In this document: piece by piece, positions 21,868 to 32,818 of the stretch | Layout of the letters: each line of letters opens with the position of its first letter | How positions within the stretch are numbered: position 1 is the first letter of the stretch | NCBI GenBank assembly: GCA_947095585.1 | Contig: OX352761.1 | Location: 91,198,833-91,262,832 of the forward strand | Reading direction: 5' to 3' | Length of the DNA: 64,000 bases | Origin: Nephrocerus scutellatus | Taxonomy: Eukaryota > Arthropoda > Insecta > Diptera > Pipunculidae | The notes under the pieces: generated by a model | The model's input: only the letters and a program-made list of their open reading frames with translations | Database searches by the model: none | What the model was told of the DNA's origin: nothing | Made by a program: the position numbers and the translations under genes

Positions 21868-23894
21868 TTAGCCAATTAAATGGTTAGCTATAATCTGGCA
21901 CTCTGGTTTGCTGTTTTTGAAGATTTGTATACCTTCCCTCGTAACGGACGTACCAGTCAAATCCAAATATAATAAATTCGGTGAACATTGTACAAGATGT
22001 TGCAAAGAGATGTCTGTGACCAGTTTGTAGTACCGCACCGATAAACGTTCGAATCCATTTTCGTTTGGCCGATTGACCATTCGTACCCAGATAATGCCCT
22101 GTTCGACTGGTCTCTGTGGCCGACCAAAGCAGCAGATACCACGATCTGATATCGGGGAGGAACAAGTTGAACGAGCTGTTCTTGGAGTGGGATGGCAATG
22201 CCCATCACAGCTAGGATTGTTTGAATGTTCATTTATTCGCCTGCCCAATGGATTAATAAGGTCCCAGAACATCGGATGCAAAAGGACCTCATCTAGTTGG
22301 TCATTGACCTCATCTAGTTGGTCATGGACCCGTGGTGGTAGTCGTCGCGGTAGGCTGTTTTGTTGCATGACTATTGCTCGGCGCCGATTGTGCACATCGA
22401 GGTAGATAATTTGGTCGGGTTGGTGCCTGCCGATCGCAAATCGTATATTGGATGGAGAGTTACTAGCAGATGATGAGGAAGATGAAGAAGACGAAGATGA
22501 CGATGATGATGACGAAGACGACGATGACGAAGATGAAGAGGATAAAGATGAAGATGATTGCAATTCATTATTGAGATATTGGGCGGCCGTTGTGCTTCTT
22601 CTAAGCCACGATGAAGAGGTTGATGCACTTGTATTTGAATGATTAAGGTTGTTGTTCGTTTCGTCCATTTTTTGAAAATTCTCTGGGCACTCAAGAAGTA
22701 GCTCTTTCAATGTTACTACGGCGTTAAAGCACTGGAGATCGGAGTCAGTTATAGGCGTATTGCGGACATCTAAGTACTTGAGAATTAAAAAAGTTGAAAT
22801 TAAAATTTTAAGTCAATTAAACTATTAACTATAATATTTGGTTAACTTTAAGCCTTATTTTCACCTCTAACTTTTTAAATCCAAATCGTGCAGCCATACC
22901 GCCATAAGGAACAAATTCCATAAGACTTTGGCACCCTTTTAAACTTAGTCGTCTCAGACTGGGCATTTTCGAGAAAGTCATGATATAAAAAGGTTCAAAC
23001 CAGTCATTATTTTCTACGCCGAGTTCCTTTGGATTGATTAGAAAAGTTAATAATTCATTTAATTATGTTTGTCTAACCACACCTCTAAAGATGGCAGATG
23101 CGTGTCTATGCCGCAGAAGATAGCTTTTGCATCCTCGAACATACAGATATTGCAGTCATCCAACAATAATTTTATCAGCGTTTTTGGAAAATCAAGTATT
23201 TGAAGCTACAATATAACAACAATTAGCACTTTGGTAATGTATTATTTATACGTTAGCTTACGCATCTGAAATCGATGTTCACGCCCTGCAATTCTAAAAC
23301 TTTTAAATTTGAACATTTTGTTCCGAAACACTTCAAGAGTGTTCTGCTAAATGATGTGATTCTCTCTAAACTTGGTTTTTGTCCAAGGCCACTTCGCACT
23401 TTAATTGTTTCTGTGTTGCAGTGGGCCTTTTTTAAACATCTCTGAATTGTTTCGAGCGGAAGTTGTACTCCAGTGAGATCAATGTGATTCCAGAAGCGGT
23501 GATCTTGAACCAGACCATAGAAGCGACTGCAAGTTCTGAGAAATAAAGAAATTTAAACATAATTGGCCAACACTTGCTAGAATTTCAGAACATACGCTTC
23601 CAGAGATAAAAGTGTCATTCCATCCAAGTGCTTAAAAATCTCAAACAAAACTTCGTCGCTAAAGTTATTTAATGTAAATACACAGGAAAGTTGTAGATAT
23701 TTGCTGCAAGGTTCGCCACACTGTAGCTCTTCCTCATTGCCCTCGGCAACACTTATAATAGGTTCCTTGGTCCGCGCTGGCGAATCATCAACAATTTTAT
23801 CAATTGCTGTAAATTTTCGCTTTCTTGAAGCTTTTGTATTATCAATTTCCACTTGCAGTGAGGAGTGGTCCTTGAACTCCAAGGCGCTATCCAT
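21868..23894 (-). CDS. F-box / leucine-rich-repeat protein, 588 aa, five exons
   Basis: Probable substrate receptor of an SCF (Skp1-Cullin1-F-box) ubiquitin ligase. Exons on the minus strand are 23894-23596, 23535-23262, 23205-23083, 23026-22865 and 22776-21868. Junctions are GT-AG, with introns of 56-88 nt and consistent phases, totalling 1767 nt. The N-terminus is basic then acidic (KRKF about 25-28). The F-box is at about 76-115 (FSDEVLFEIFKHLDGMTLLSLEA, then CSRFYGLV). LRR-like segments follow (DLTGVQLP, CSNLKVLELQGVNI, PKTLIKLLLDDCNI, PSLRRLSLKGCQSL, YLDVRNTPITDSDLQCF). An insert with an uninterrupted poly-Ser tract (about 361-389) and low-complexity sequence separates these from a final LRR pair (PNLLYLDLTGTSVTREG). 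The poly-Ser tract is an expanded TCA/TCG/TCC array. I do not assign a specific orthologue. The start is the first ATG of the frame, with no upstream exon seen. Confidence 0.88.
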
Positions 23895-24931
23895 TGCTTA
23901 TGTTAACAATAATTTTGTTTTCAACTTTCTGACAAATCAAATTCAAAAACAATCTAATTAAAGAAAATACGAAAACTAATACCTTTTCTCCTTTACACAA
24001 TAGTTTACGATCTGTCGGAATAAGAAAATATTAGAACTTGTGTGTTTTAAACTGGTAAGATTAGTATATGACTAGTGTCATTTCTCCTACACTTCGAAAT
24101 AAAGGCCCGGCTACATGGCAAAAATACGTACGATACCATAGAAATATTGTTTGACTTATGATTATTTGTCAAGCATTTTTTGAATAATGAATTTTAATTG
24201 CAAGTATTATAAAATAACTAAAAATAATGTTTTATCTTAAAAAATACAATACGTATAATTTTTCTGTGAAGTACCATCATCTAATTGAGTACGTTAGTTT
24301 TTGCCGTAGTCTTTTTCAGACGCACATAATGATTTTGTGTTGTCATGTGGTGTCAATAACAAATATACTGTCGTAATATGCGTATTTTTTTAGTTTTTCT
24401 ACATTTACATCAAACAAATATAAAAACTCAAAGCTATCCTACAAAACCCAGGCGGAAATACAAAACCAACCGGATTGATCAAGAGTTGGCTGAAAACTAG
24501 CGGCGGATAAACGAGAAAGCAAGTTAAAGTATAAATAGTAGCCCTTTTCGATCCAATCAATCATCCATGCATTTGGCATTATTCAGTTTACATTTTTTTC
24601 AACCGGCTAGTAACTTTTTTTTTACATTTTCGCATTTTGACATCATCGAAGATAATTTAACTGTCAAAATTTAGATTTGTGTTTTTTTTTCTTATCCGAG
24701 ATAAATTTTCTTCTCTGAGTCGTTTTTTTACACTCCGATAATTCTCGGATATGATACATATTTTTACTCTGAAAAAATATACTAAACATTTTAGCTGTAT
24801 TTTATTTGGAATCTGAATCCGAATTCGAATGTCAAAACCAGCCAAAACAGCAGGTTTTCTTGTTCCAAAGAAGGAAAAAGATAGTGCAATTGTTGTTGTA
24901 ATTCCTTATTCCTCGGAAAATAAAATTAAGC

Positions 24932-25018
24932 CGATTTTCTTCAAATTTTAAACACATAATTTGTATATCCTATTAGAGAATTTACATGAAAATTTTAAAT
25001 TTTTATGGGTTGTTTTTA
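24932..25018 (+). repeat. Helentron-like 3' end, solo
   Basis: CCGATTTTCTTCAAATTTTA is followed by TAGAGAATTTACATG and the 3' tail TTTTTATGGGTTGTTTTT. This is the last ~85 bp of the element, with no 5' end nearby. Confidence 0.75.
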
Positions 25019-25231
25019 TATTGAGATATTTGTGCATAATGCCTATATTACATATTTCGCTTTTCTATGAACGGGTACCAACCGCACCATTTTCTGCACA
25101 CGTTATTATGTTCAGTCACATCGGTTGCTTATAGTACGCGTTTTCTTGGGGGCAGACAAAGTTTACAAACAATGTTACAAGTGTTACACACACCTCTGTT
25201 TATTTAGGCTATATATTTCAACCCATTTTTT

Positions 25232-25720
25232 ACCTACTACTACCGAAACGATTCCTTTAAAATTTTGTATACATACTTGCTTACGATAACGATATAGGTT
25301 TTTATTAAATTCAGACGCGTGTAGCGTGAGGCGCCTGTTAAGCACAGCTCTATGTTTTGGGGTAAAATCATTCAATCAAATTTTCACCTACTTCTACCGA
25401 ACTGATTCCTTTCAAATTTTGTATACGAAAGCAAGTATTCGTTAATAGTATAGATTTTTAACAATTTCATATGCGTGTCACGAGAAGCGCGTGTGACGCA
25501 CACCTCGTTTTGTTTGATTGGATAAATCCAATCCATACAATCAAATTTGCACTTACTTCTACCAAACTTATTCCTTTCAAATTTTTTACACATACTTGCC
25601 AATACGCGTTTATAATAATTCCAGACTGTTGTCGATTGGTGTATAAGTCGTGTGTCGCATGTGTTAAGTTTGGCATCCCAACCATCCCCACCACGACCCA
25701 AATCGGATGAATGGTTTCGA
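25232..25720. repeat. Three-unit tandem repeat, period ~154-165 bp
   Basis: Units begin at 25232, 25386 and 25551 with AC(C/T)TACTNCTACCNAAC. Each then has GATTCCTTT(C/A)AAATTTTGTATAC and ends in a CGTGTNNCGNG-rich block followed by CAATCAAATTT. Divergence between units is substantial. The block abuts a Helitron-like 5' end at 25765, so it may be part of that element. Confidence 0.65.
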
Positions 25721-25764
25721 GTTAATCGCGAACAGACGTACAGACAAAGTTTAATTTTTATCAT

Positions 25765-25920
25765 ATATATAAAAATCCCGTGTCACGGTGTTTGTCTCTC
25801 AACTGCTCCGAAACGGCTCGACCGATTGTTATGAAATTTTTTATGTATATTTGGTAGGTATGAGAATAGGTTTTAAAGTGAAAAAAAAATTTGAGAATGA
25901 CTGGATCGATTTGGCTAACT
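25765..25920 (+). mobile_element. Helitron-like 5' end (non-autonomous)
   Basis: Starts TATATATAAAAATCCCGTG right after a TC, then reads CACGGTGTTTGTCTC and CCGAAACGGCTCGACCGAT, then TTATGAAATTT. This resembles the 5' regions of insect non-autonomous Helitrons, including the element at 51232. No 3' hairpin-CTAG end is seen within 1 kb. Confidence 0.45.
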
Positions 25921-26609
25921 TTTATTTTATAAATTCGCCTTACTCCAAATAAGGTTTATGCGAAAAAAAATAGAAAAGATGCCCGGAAAATTGTAAAATT
26001 CGGAAAAAACTGAAAGTGCTGTTTTCATAGGATTTATGTATGAACTCGCGATCATAACTCACGATTCGAACGATGGATTAGCGTATTTTTTTTTGTTTTG
26101 TTCGTTATAGTCCTAGGAAACAAAGACAATTACAAAGGAAAGTCGAAAAATTCGGATAAACAGCAAAAATTGTTTTGTTCGTTATGTTCCCGGAGATATT
26201 TTTAGCAAAATAAAATTCGGGAAAATTTGGAAAACGATAAATTGGATATATTTTGAGAAAATAACTCTATTGAATGTTTTCGGTGAAATGAAAACTTTGG
26301 AGAAACGCATTCCAGCCTAACTTAAAATAAAATTAAATTTGTGTTCATTCGCGATCTGTCCAGCAAAAGTCGTTTTTTCATTTCTCAACTTTAATTTAAT
26401 CATGAAATGTGGTAAATATATACTTGGAGAAAAAATGTATGAAAACCTAAGCGGCCAACTATTTTAAAAAAATGCTTGTTTAATACAGTTCTCAAAATGG
26501 TATAATACATCGTTTTATCTAATGTAAATACGAGATTATTGCTATTAATATGCAGAAGGACTAAATTCGACTAAGTAACAAACTTTGACAAATTCAATCA
26601 TTTCTGAAA

Positions 26610-26826
26610 TTGTACCTGATGATAAAATCCAACAGTGGTCATTCAATAAAAATTGTGAATCGCAAATTTGAAGTAATGCAATGCTTTAACTCTCTCGGGT
26701 TAACTGTAGCAGCCGATAACAGCGTTGAACTAGAAATACGTGCAAGGTTGCTCAAAGCCTACTTTATTCTGTCAAGACTCTTCACATCCAGGAATTTAAA
26801 CATCACATCCAGGCTGCTGTTGATCT
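26610..26826 (+). pseudogene. LINE reverse-transcriptase thumb fragment
   Basis: The frame gives VNRKFEVMQCFNSLGLTVAA, DNSVELEIRARLL, then LFTSRNLNITSRLLL. It matches the post-palm region of RTE-like non-LTR RTs (usually F(x)YLGxxVxxDN, EIRxRIxxA, SKNLSxxTK). It is cut off at 26826 by the tandem MITE array, so it is at most a 70-codon relic. Confidence 0.5.
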
Positions 26827-27650
26827 TTCAACAAGAAAATAAAAAGTACAACAACAAACACATTGGATAGACCAGAAAATGGTTAGCGTTAACCAAAAAA
26901 ATTTTTTGGTTAAGAAATATTTAACCAAATTTTTATTTATAATTCTCACCACCAGAGTCGACTTTTAAAAATTATATATGGATAAGTTGGCAAACACATG
27001 GAAAAAGAAACTTTACCAAAATTTGGTTAGTTTTTGCTGTTGCTTTAATCAGCCGTCAACCACAAAAAATATCTCACTCATTTTGTTGAAAGCAATATAG
27101 CAATTGCTTTAAAAAAAAAATTTCAACAACAAACACATTGAATAGACCAGAAAGTTGTTAAGCGTTAACCAAAAAAAAATTTTGGTTAAGAATATTTAAC
27201 CAAATTTTTATTTATAATTCTCACCACCAGAGTCGACTTTTAACAATTATGTATGGATAAGTTGGCAAACACATGAAACAAAAAATTTACCAAAATTTGG
27301 TTAGTTTTTGCTTTTGCTTTAATCAGCCGTCAACCACAAAAAATTCCTAACTCATTTTGTTGAAAGCAATATAGTAATTGCTTTCAAAAAAAAATAAAAA
27401 TTACAACAACAGACCAGAAAGTGGTTAAGCGATAACCAAAAAAAAAATTTTGGTTAAGAATATTTAACCAAATTTTTATTTATAATTCTCACCACCAGAG
27501 TCGACACTTAAAAATTATGTATGGATAAGTTGGCAAACACATGAAACAAAAAATTGACCAAAATTTGGTTAGTTTTTGCTGTTGTTTTGATCAGCCGTTA
27601 ACCACAAAAAATACCTAACTCATTGGAAGCAATATAGCTAATATAGCAAG
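26827..27650. mobile_element. Tandem array of three MITE-like units, period ~270 bp
   Basis: Three head-to-tail units share ACCAGAGTCGAC at 26951, 27226 and 27494 (spacings 275 and 268). Each unit has inverted blocks (TTAGCGTTAACC, TTTTTTGGTTAAG, AACCAAATTTTTA) and ends GTTGAAAGCAATATAG, the inverse of its own start (TATAGCTTTCAAC). A single copy lies at 32818-33115, so the monomer is mobile. There is no coding content. The array ends about 340 bp upstream of the RBM22 start codon. Confidence 0.8.
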
Positions 27651-27990
27651 TATTTAAACAAAATAACAACATGCTGTTCACTGGCATAGGTGTCGATGTC
27701 GATGTCGATTTGAGTTTTCGACTTAACACCATACCGACAACACTTTTTCTTAGTGAACTCAACTTCTGTCGACAACATCTTATGTGGTGCACAACTTAAC
27801 ACCACACCGACATCACTTTTTCCCAGTGAACACAACCCTTGGCTGGTATCGCTCGTCTTCGTTTGTTGAGCTTCAGTTGTAGTTGTCAGTTTAGATTTTA
27901 GAACTGGTGCGGTTGATAAAGTTTTTATATAGGCGGCCTTCCTTTTGTTTCTAGTTTCTACTCGAACTTTAACAGTAGTGAGATTTTACA

Positions 27991-29247
27991 ATGGCGCTTT
28001 CCAAGACGACTAACACCTACAACAGGCAAAATTGGGAAGATTCTGAGTTTCCAATACTTTGCCAAACTTGCCTAGGTGACAATCCATACGTTCGTATGAT
28101 TAAGGAGCGTTTTGGTAAGGAATGCAAAATTTGTACTCGTCCGTTTACAATATTTCGCTGGTGTCCTGGTGCTAGAATGCGCTTTAAAAAAACGGAAATC
28201 TGCCAGACGTGCGCACGGCTTAAAAATGTTTGCCAGACATGCTTACTCGACCTGGAGTACGGACTTCCTATCCAAGTGCGAGATGCTGCTCTCAAGGTGG
28301 TCGATCAAATGCCACAGAGTGATGTAAACAAAGAATACTACATTCAAAATATCGATAAGGAGCTAGCGGACACTGATGGAACTCATGCAGCAGGGGCAGT
28401 AGGTCGCAGTCTGGCAGCTAATGAGATGCTTTCGAAACTCGCTCGAACGGCACCATATTATAAGCGAAATCGGCCACACATTTGTTCGTTCTGGGTAAAA
28501 GGAGAATGCAAACGTGGCGAAGAGTGCCCTTATAGACACGATAAACCAAATGAACCAGATGATCCACTGTGCGAGCAAAACATTAAAGACCGTTACTATG
28601 GTCGAAATGATCCAGTCGCTGACAAAATTATGAAACGTGCGGCTACCCTGCCTACACTTGACCCTCCAGAAGACAAAAATATAACTACAATTTATGTCGG
28701 AAACCTTAGCGAGGACATAACAGAACCAGAAATTCGCGACAACTTCTATCATTATGGCGAAATACGTTCCATAGCCTTGGTGCCGCGACAACAATGTGCT
28801 TTTGTGCAGTACACAAAACGATCGGCCGCAGAGTTAGCTGCCGAGAAAAGCTTTAACAAATTAGTCATGCATGGCCGAAAAGTGGCAATCAAGTGGGCCC
28901 ATTCACAGGCGAAACAGAACACCGTTGCAAAGACAGACAGGCGCTACGATATCGCAGCGATCCCTCCGCCAAACTCTTCCGCATCAATAAATCCTAACGA
29001 TTTTTTCAATTTGCAGCAGGAAGTAACTGTGCTGCCACCAGGAATGAAAATTCATCAAATTCCGCCAAGCCTCATTCCGGCCTCGTCCTATCAGATGTAC
29101 TCGCAAGCATATGCTGCGCCTTATTCATCTATTGCTGCCCCGTCGGCTAGGAGCTCGCCTCTTGACTCTATACCCCCACTTCCGGGAGGCGGTCATATGC
29201 ACTACCCCAGCCAGGACCCATCGCGACTGGGTGCAGTTAAGAAGTGA
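27991..29247 (+). CDS. RBM22: RBM22 / Cwc2-type spliceosomal RNA-binding protein, 418 aa, intronless
   Basis: Core component of the Prp19-related part of the active spliceosome. In the family it contacts U6 snRNA and the intron near the catalytic centre. The order is: an N-terminal Cys-rich zinc-binding region (CxxC pairs at about 24/27, 45/48, 71/74 and 81/84); the C-x7-C-x5-C-x3-H zinc finger at 165-183 ([21 protein letters not shown]); a linker; an RRM at about 232-305 with RNP2 TIYVGNL and RNP1-like CAFVQYT; and a Pro/Ser-rich tail. The length almost equals human RBM22 (420 aa). A single uninterrupted exon with no defects suggests a functional gene. It converges on the XTBD gene, with 255 bp between the two stop codons. 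The start is the first ATG of the frame and directly precedes the conserved N-terminus. Confidence 0.97.
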   Translation: MALSKTTNTYNRQNWEDSEFPILCQTCLGDNPYVRMIKERFGKECKICTRPFTIFRWCPGARMRFKKTEICQTCARLKNVCQTCLLDLEYGLPIQVRDAALKVVDQMPQSDVNKEYYIQNIDKELADTDGTHAAGAVGRSLAANEMLSKLARTAPYYKRNRPHICSFWVKGECKRGEECPYRHDKPNEPDDPLCEQNIKDRYYGRNDPVADKIMKRAATLPTLDPPEDKNITTIYVGNLSEDITEPEIRDNFYHYGEIRSIALVPRQQCAFVQYTKRSAAELAAEKSFNKLVMHGRKVAIKWAHSQAKQNTVAKTDRRYDIAAIPPPNSSASINPNDFFNLQQEVTVLPPGMKIHQIPPSLIPASSYQMYSQAYAAPYSSIAAPSARSSPLDSIPPLPGGGHMHYPSQDPSRLGAVKK

Positions 29248-29502
29248 TGTGGGATTTTTGTTCTAAATTTATATGTAAATTTGACTCAAATATACACAAG
29301 AATTATCCGAAAATTAATTGGTTTTTTTTTTTAATATGGCAGTCTTTCCTTTAGTCTTTAGTCTGTCTTTCTTTAAGCAACCTTTTTTTCCTAGATTCCT
29401 TATGTATTTGTTTTTTGTGTAAAGGTTAATGTAAAAATAACAAAATTGGGTTTTTTACTACAAAAACAATTTAATTTTGCAGAAATCTATAGTATGGATA
29501 AA

Positions 29503-31120
29503 TCAAAAGTCTAATTTCAACGTAGACACGTAATTGGGAAAAAGGGTTGCCTTTGATTCGGGAACTTGAACGAAGAACTTATCGCAGAAATTTGGTGTTT
29601 TATTTAACAGTACTTCAGTGAGAATTTGTTCGGAAGTTAACGTTTTTTTGCTGATCTGAAGACTACGTTCATCGCCCTTACCGCGACTGGTAGATTTGAG
29701 TCCTAGTTTACCGGCAATTCTAAAAGGAAAAAAAATTTTTTTTTCGATAAACAAAATATCTTTGAAACACTTACTCGTGTAGAAGTGCTCTTTCATCTTT
29801 GGTAAAAGTGGCTGCAAAGTGTAAGTCCCGAATATCATTAGAATTGAGGTAATTTTTAAGTATCTGTCGAAAGTAAGATTGGTCAAGTTTGCATGTCTGG
29901 TTGCCAAGGCCGGCTCGATTATTCTTTAGCAGATAGCTGAAAAAACAAGAAATGTTGTTTTCCCCGAGTAAATTGTTTCTTTGTTGTTACCCAACGGGAT
30001 CTTCACGTCCTTGTGTCTTAGAACCTAAACCACCGCCAGACCAACCCATCATTTTCATCATCTTGTAGCCAACATTATTGGAGTCTATGCGCTTTTCTTC
30101 CTCAGATATCACATTCTGTCTTGTAACGCCGCATACAACTTGGTTATTGGATTTATCAATTTTTATTGAATCAGCATTGTCATTTGACTACCAACAAAAA
30201 ATGATTATTAGTTTGAAATTATACATTCTTGTAAATATGTGGACCTACTTTAACGGAATAACAGTTTTTGCGCAAAAAATCTACGCCAAGCTGGAACGCT
30301 TTAGCTTTTGACTCTTTTAAACTCTCTTCACTTGCACTTGCAATTAGTTTCTCATCTAGAAAAATTTCTATTTTCCTACAGCAAATATAAATTTTTAAGT
30401 TATATAAAAAATAACGTGTATCAATTTGTTCTTACTTGCGAACGCCGGTTTCAAAAGATTCCCTTTCCTCCAAATTCATTATACATTTCTGCGCAGAAAG
30501 ACGTATGCAGTTTCGACCGCCTGTTAAATACAACACGAATTTCCCAAATTCAAGTCCATCGAAGAGGCTACAATTTCGCATAGTATGCTTAGAAGATATG
30601 TTATCCGTTTTCAGATCCCCCGTCTCAAAAGCTTTGCGATTTTTTTGATTTATCCTTCTACTGTTAACTTCCACATATTGTTTTTGTGTCGTTCTACCTA
30701 AAAGTGGCGAATTTTTATAAGTGAAGAAATCGAGTTACGGATTAGTTGGTTCCGTTTCATTAATACGACACTTACTTATAGTAAATGGCTCTAATTTCGT
30801 CTACCTTTAGCCCGAGCCTCGGCGGCGTCAGATGCTTTGATAAACGTTCGCTTGAGACGCTTCGCTCGATTCGCTCGAAACTCCTTAGCTACATCCTGCG
30901 ACAGCTCGCCAACTAATCGCATCGTATCGTCGGGGTATTTGCAGCCCAAAAACTCTATATTTGTGAAAACTTGTGCTAGACACACTAATTCGTCTTCAGC
31001 AAATTTTTTCTTGTGGGCGAGCATAAAACTTTTCCTCAGGTTCCAGTGTTCTTCGCTTTCGTAGTCGGTTTTGTAGTAATCAACATCCCAGTTAGAACCA
31101 GATTTTTGTGTTTTCTGCAT
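29503..31120 (-). CDS. XTBD / G-patch / R3H protein (NKRF-like), 426 aa, six exons
   Basis: Probable partner of the nuclear 5'-3' exonuclease XRN2. Exons on the minus strand are 31120-30805, 30697-30436, 30375-30249, 30187-29991, 29936-29775 and 29719-29503. All junctions are GT-AG with matching phases and introns of 54-107 nt, totalling 1281 nt. Residues about 10-85 form an XRN2-binding domain (WDVDYYKTDYESEEHW, LVCLAQVFTNIEFLGC, DDTMRLVGEL), the module shared by CDKN2AIP, NKRF and C. elegans PAXT-1. The middle (about 140-235) has dsRBD-like traits (KFVLYLTGGRNC; KAKAFQLGVDFLRKN). A G-patch follows at about 273-316 (VGYKMMKMMGWSGGGLGS, then RAGLG), and the C-terminus resembles an R3H domain. 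This architecture is that of NKRF, which acts with XRN2 and a DEAH helicase in pre-rRNA processing; that role is inferred here. It is convergent with RBM22. Confidence 0.9.
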
Positions 31121-31335
31121 CTTTTGGCTTAATAAAATACTACAACTTCTAAAAAATGCAAATTCCGCTTTATTCGTTAATGCTTGGCCCTTTTTTTCTA
31201 GTTACAGTTAGCAATATCTAGTATTTTACTTTAATACATATGTATAAAAATATAAAATGGATGCTTTATGCTATTAAACAAGACAGAATTGACCTAATTG
31301 TTGGGAATGGGCTTGTTCGCAAATAGGGCGACTTA

Positions 31336-31602
31336 TGTCTAGTTTTTTTTAAAAATATCTGGCGCAGATAGTTTTCGGCTGTCAAGTTGTTCGTTTTTTC
31401 TAAAAAACAAATCTACGGTAAATCGGATTTCCCCTCTAACAGATCTTAATATTTTGGGCGATATAATCCACTTCGCATTACCTACAACAACAACACATGC
31501 AACAAAACAATGTAAGCAAAAAGTTCTCATCTTTCGTGTTGGTTTTTTCGAGAAAAAATCTGAACTCGAAAACAGATTTCTAGAAACAAACAAAAAACGA
31601 CA
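31336..31602. mobile_element. TGTCGAG-type MITE, copy 3 (diverged)
   Basis: The left end is TGTCTAGTTTTTTTT and the right end, inverted, is TGTCG(T)TTTTTTG. It is flanked on both sides by TTA (…CTTA | …| TTAGAA), a 3-bp TWA target duplication of PIF/Harbinger type. The interior shares CTGTCAAGTTGTTCG, AACAGATCTTAATATTTTGG and TTTTTCGAGAAAAAATC with the copies at 31761 and 39540. Confidence 0.75.
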
Positions 31603-31760
31603 TTAGAAACTAAAAATTAATCGGAATTTTTTTTTATATCGGATAAATCGGAAAAAATTGAAAAGTCCGAGTTCTGAGATATCCGATACATCCGATAATT
31701 TTTTTCTCTGATCTAACTTTCAGACCAAAAAAATTATTTGACGTGGTTTTTAGTATCAGA

Positions 31761-32033
31761 TGTCGAGTTTTTTTTTTTTTAAAAATCTGCAGTAGAGTGT
31801 TTTTTTGGCTGTCAAGTTGTTCGTTTATTCCAAAAAACCAATCTACGGTAGATTGGATTTCCCCTCAAACAGATCTTGATATTTTGGGAGATTTACCCCT
31901 CTTGTCATTAACTGCAACAACAACACATGCAACAAAACAATGTAAACAAAAGATTCTCGGCTTTCGTGTTCGTTTTTTCGAGAAAAAATCTACGCTCGAC
32001 CGCAGATTGCTAAAACAAAAAAAAAACTCGACA
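31761..32033. mobile_element. TGTCGAG-type MITE, copy 1
   Basis: Ends are TGTCGAGTTTTTTTT and AAAAAAACTCGACA, a perfect inverted pair. The flanks (AGA on each side) would be an atypical 3-bp duplication. The interior is nearly identical to 39540-39832 and includes a short internal palindrome AATCTACGGTAGATT. Confidence 0.8.
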
Positions 32034-32289
32034 AGAGAAACATTTTATTTTCACCTAAATCCACCATAGTTGTCCACATGTTCCATGTTTAAAGAAGCAA
32101 ACAACTTCAGTTTTATTAAAATGTTCTGTAAATTTTTTTAGAGAAAAAATCATATCCGAGAATTGTCGGAGTTTTGAAAAAACCCCTCCGAGAAAAAAAG
32201 ATTTCTCGGATAATGACAAAAAAGCACACAGATAAGAATTCTAACATATAATTATCTCTCCGATTACTCCGACATAACAATCACATTGT

Positions 32290-32460
32290 TAAATGGTTGA
32301 TAATGGGCGTGTTACGGTGAGCGCTATTACTAAAAACTGGCTTTAGTTATAAATCCTAAAACTTTTTGGATTTATTTTCGGCTTTTTTGCTTATGCGATT
32401 GTTGTTGTAAGCCAAGCTGGATTAGCCAAAGCAACGCAGCAGTTGTTGTCGACAGAGATT
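32290..32460 (+). repeat. Dispersed repeat, partner of 8255-8395
   Basis: TTACGGTGAGCGCTATTAC, AATCCTAAAACTTTTTGGA, GCTTATGCGATTGTTGTTG and AGCCAAAGCAACGCAGCAG are the reverse complement of sequence at 8265-8395. No open frame. Confidence 0.7.
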
Positions 32461-32524
32461 GTGGTCACTGGTAAAAGTGTTGTCGGTGTGGTGTTATGTT
32501 ATTGTGTTGTTATTTTGTGTCAAT

Positions 32525-32818
32525 ACTGTCACGACACAACAACTAATAATCAAATGACTCATACCACATCAACTAACAACACTCGGGACTGTTGTTAAAA
32601 AAATTTACTTTCTTTCGACGAAAACTTATGTGGTGAGCAACAAGTTGTCGTAACAAAATGCAAGACCAAGTCCTCAGTGAACAACAAAATGTAACTTCGT
32701 GTAACATTTTGTTGCGCAGTGAACTCATTCAGAAAGTAACATTTTTTAACAACAGTCGCGAGTGTTGTTAGTTGATGTTTTATGAGTCATTTGATTATTA
32801 GTGTTGTGTTGTGACAGT
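32525..32818. mobile_element. Long-hairpin MITE, ~88-bp inverted arms
   Basis: The left arm starts ACTGTCACGACACAACAAC and runs through AATAATCAAATGACTCATA, AACTAACAACACTCG and GACTGTTGTTAAAAAAA. The right arm (from about 32735) is its inverse, ending GTTGTGACAGT at 32818. The arms are about 88 bp of a 294-bp unit, so it would fold into one long hairpin. The loop contains a smaller inverted pair around AACAAAATGTAAC / GTAACATTTTGTT. Confidence 0.8.

Larger units (their letters stand above)
23895..26609. other. Intergenic stretch with repeat fragments
   Basis: No gene recognised. It contains a Helentron-like 3' end (24932-25018), a three-unit tandem repeat (25232-25720) and a Helitron-type 5' end (25765 on). 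The rest is AT-rich, with poly-A/T and short open frames. Confidence 0.45.

Noticed and set aside
22448..22642. Plus-strand acidic ORF rich in Asp/Glu
   Set aside because: It is the antisense of the poly-Ser (TCN) tract of the F-box gene. The acidic residues are GAN codons read from the complement.
28017..28794. Minus-strand ORFs of 92 and 143 codons opposite RBM22
   Set aside because: They overlap the conserved CCCH and RRM coding sequence of RBM22 antisense and resemble no protein family.
31743..32069. 108-codon plus-strand ORF
   Set aside because: It lies across a TGTCGAG-type MITE, and the homologous copies at 31336 and 39540 do not keep the frame open in the same sense.
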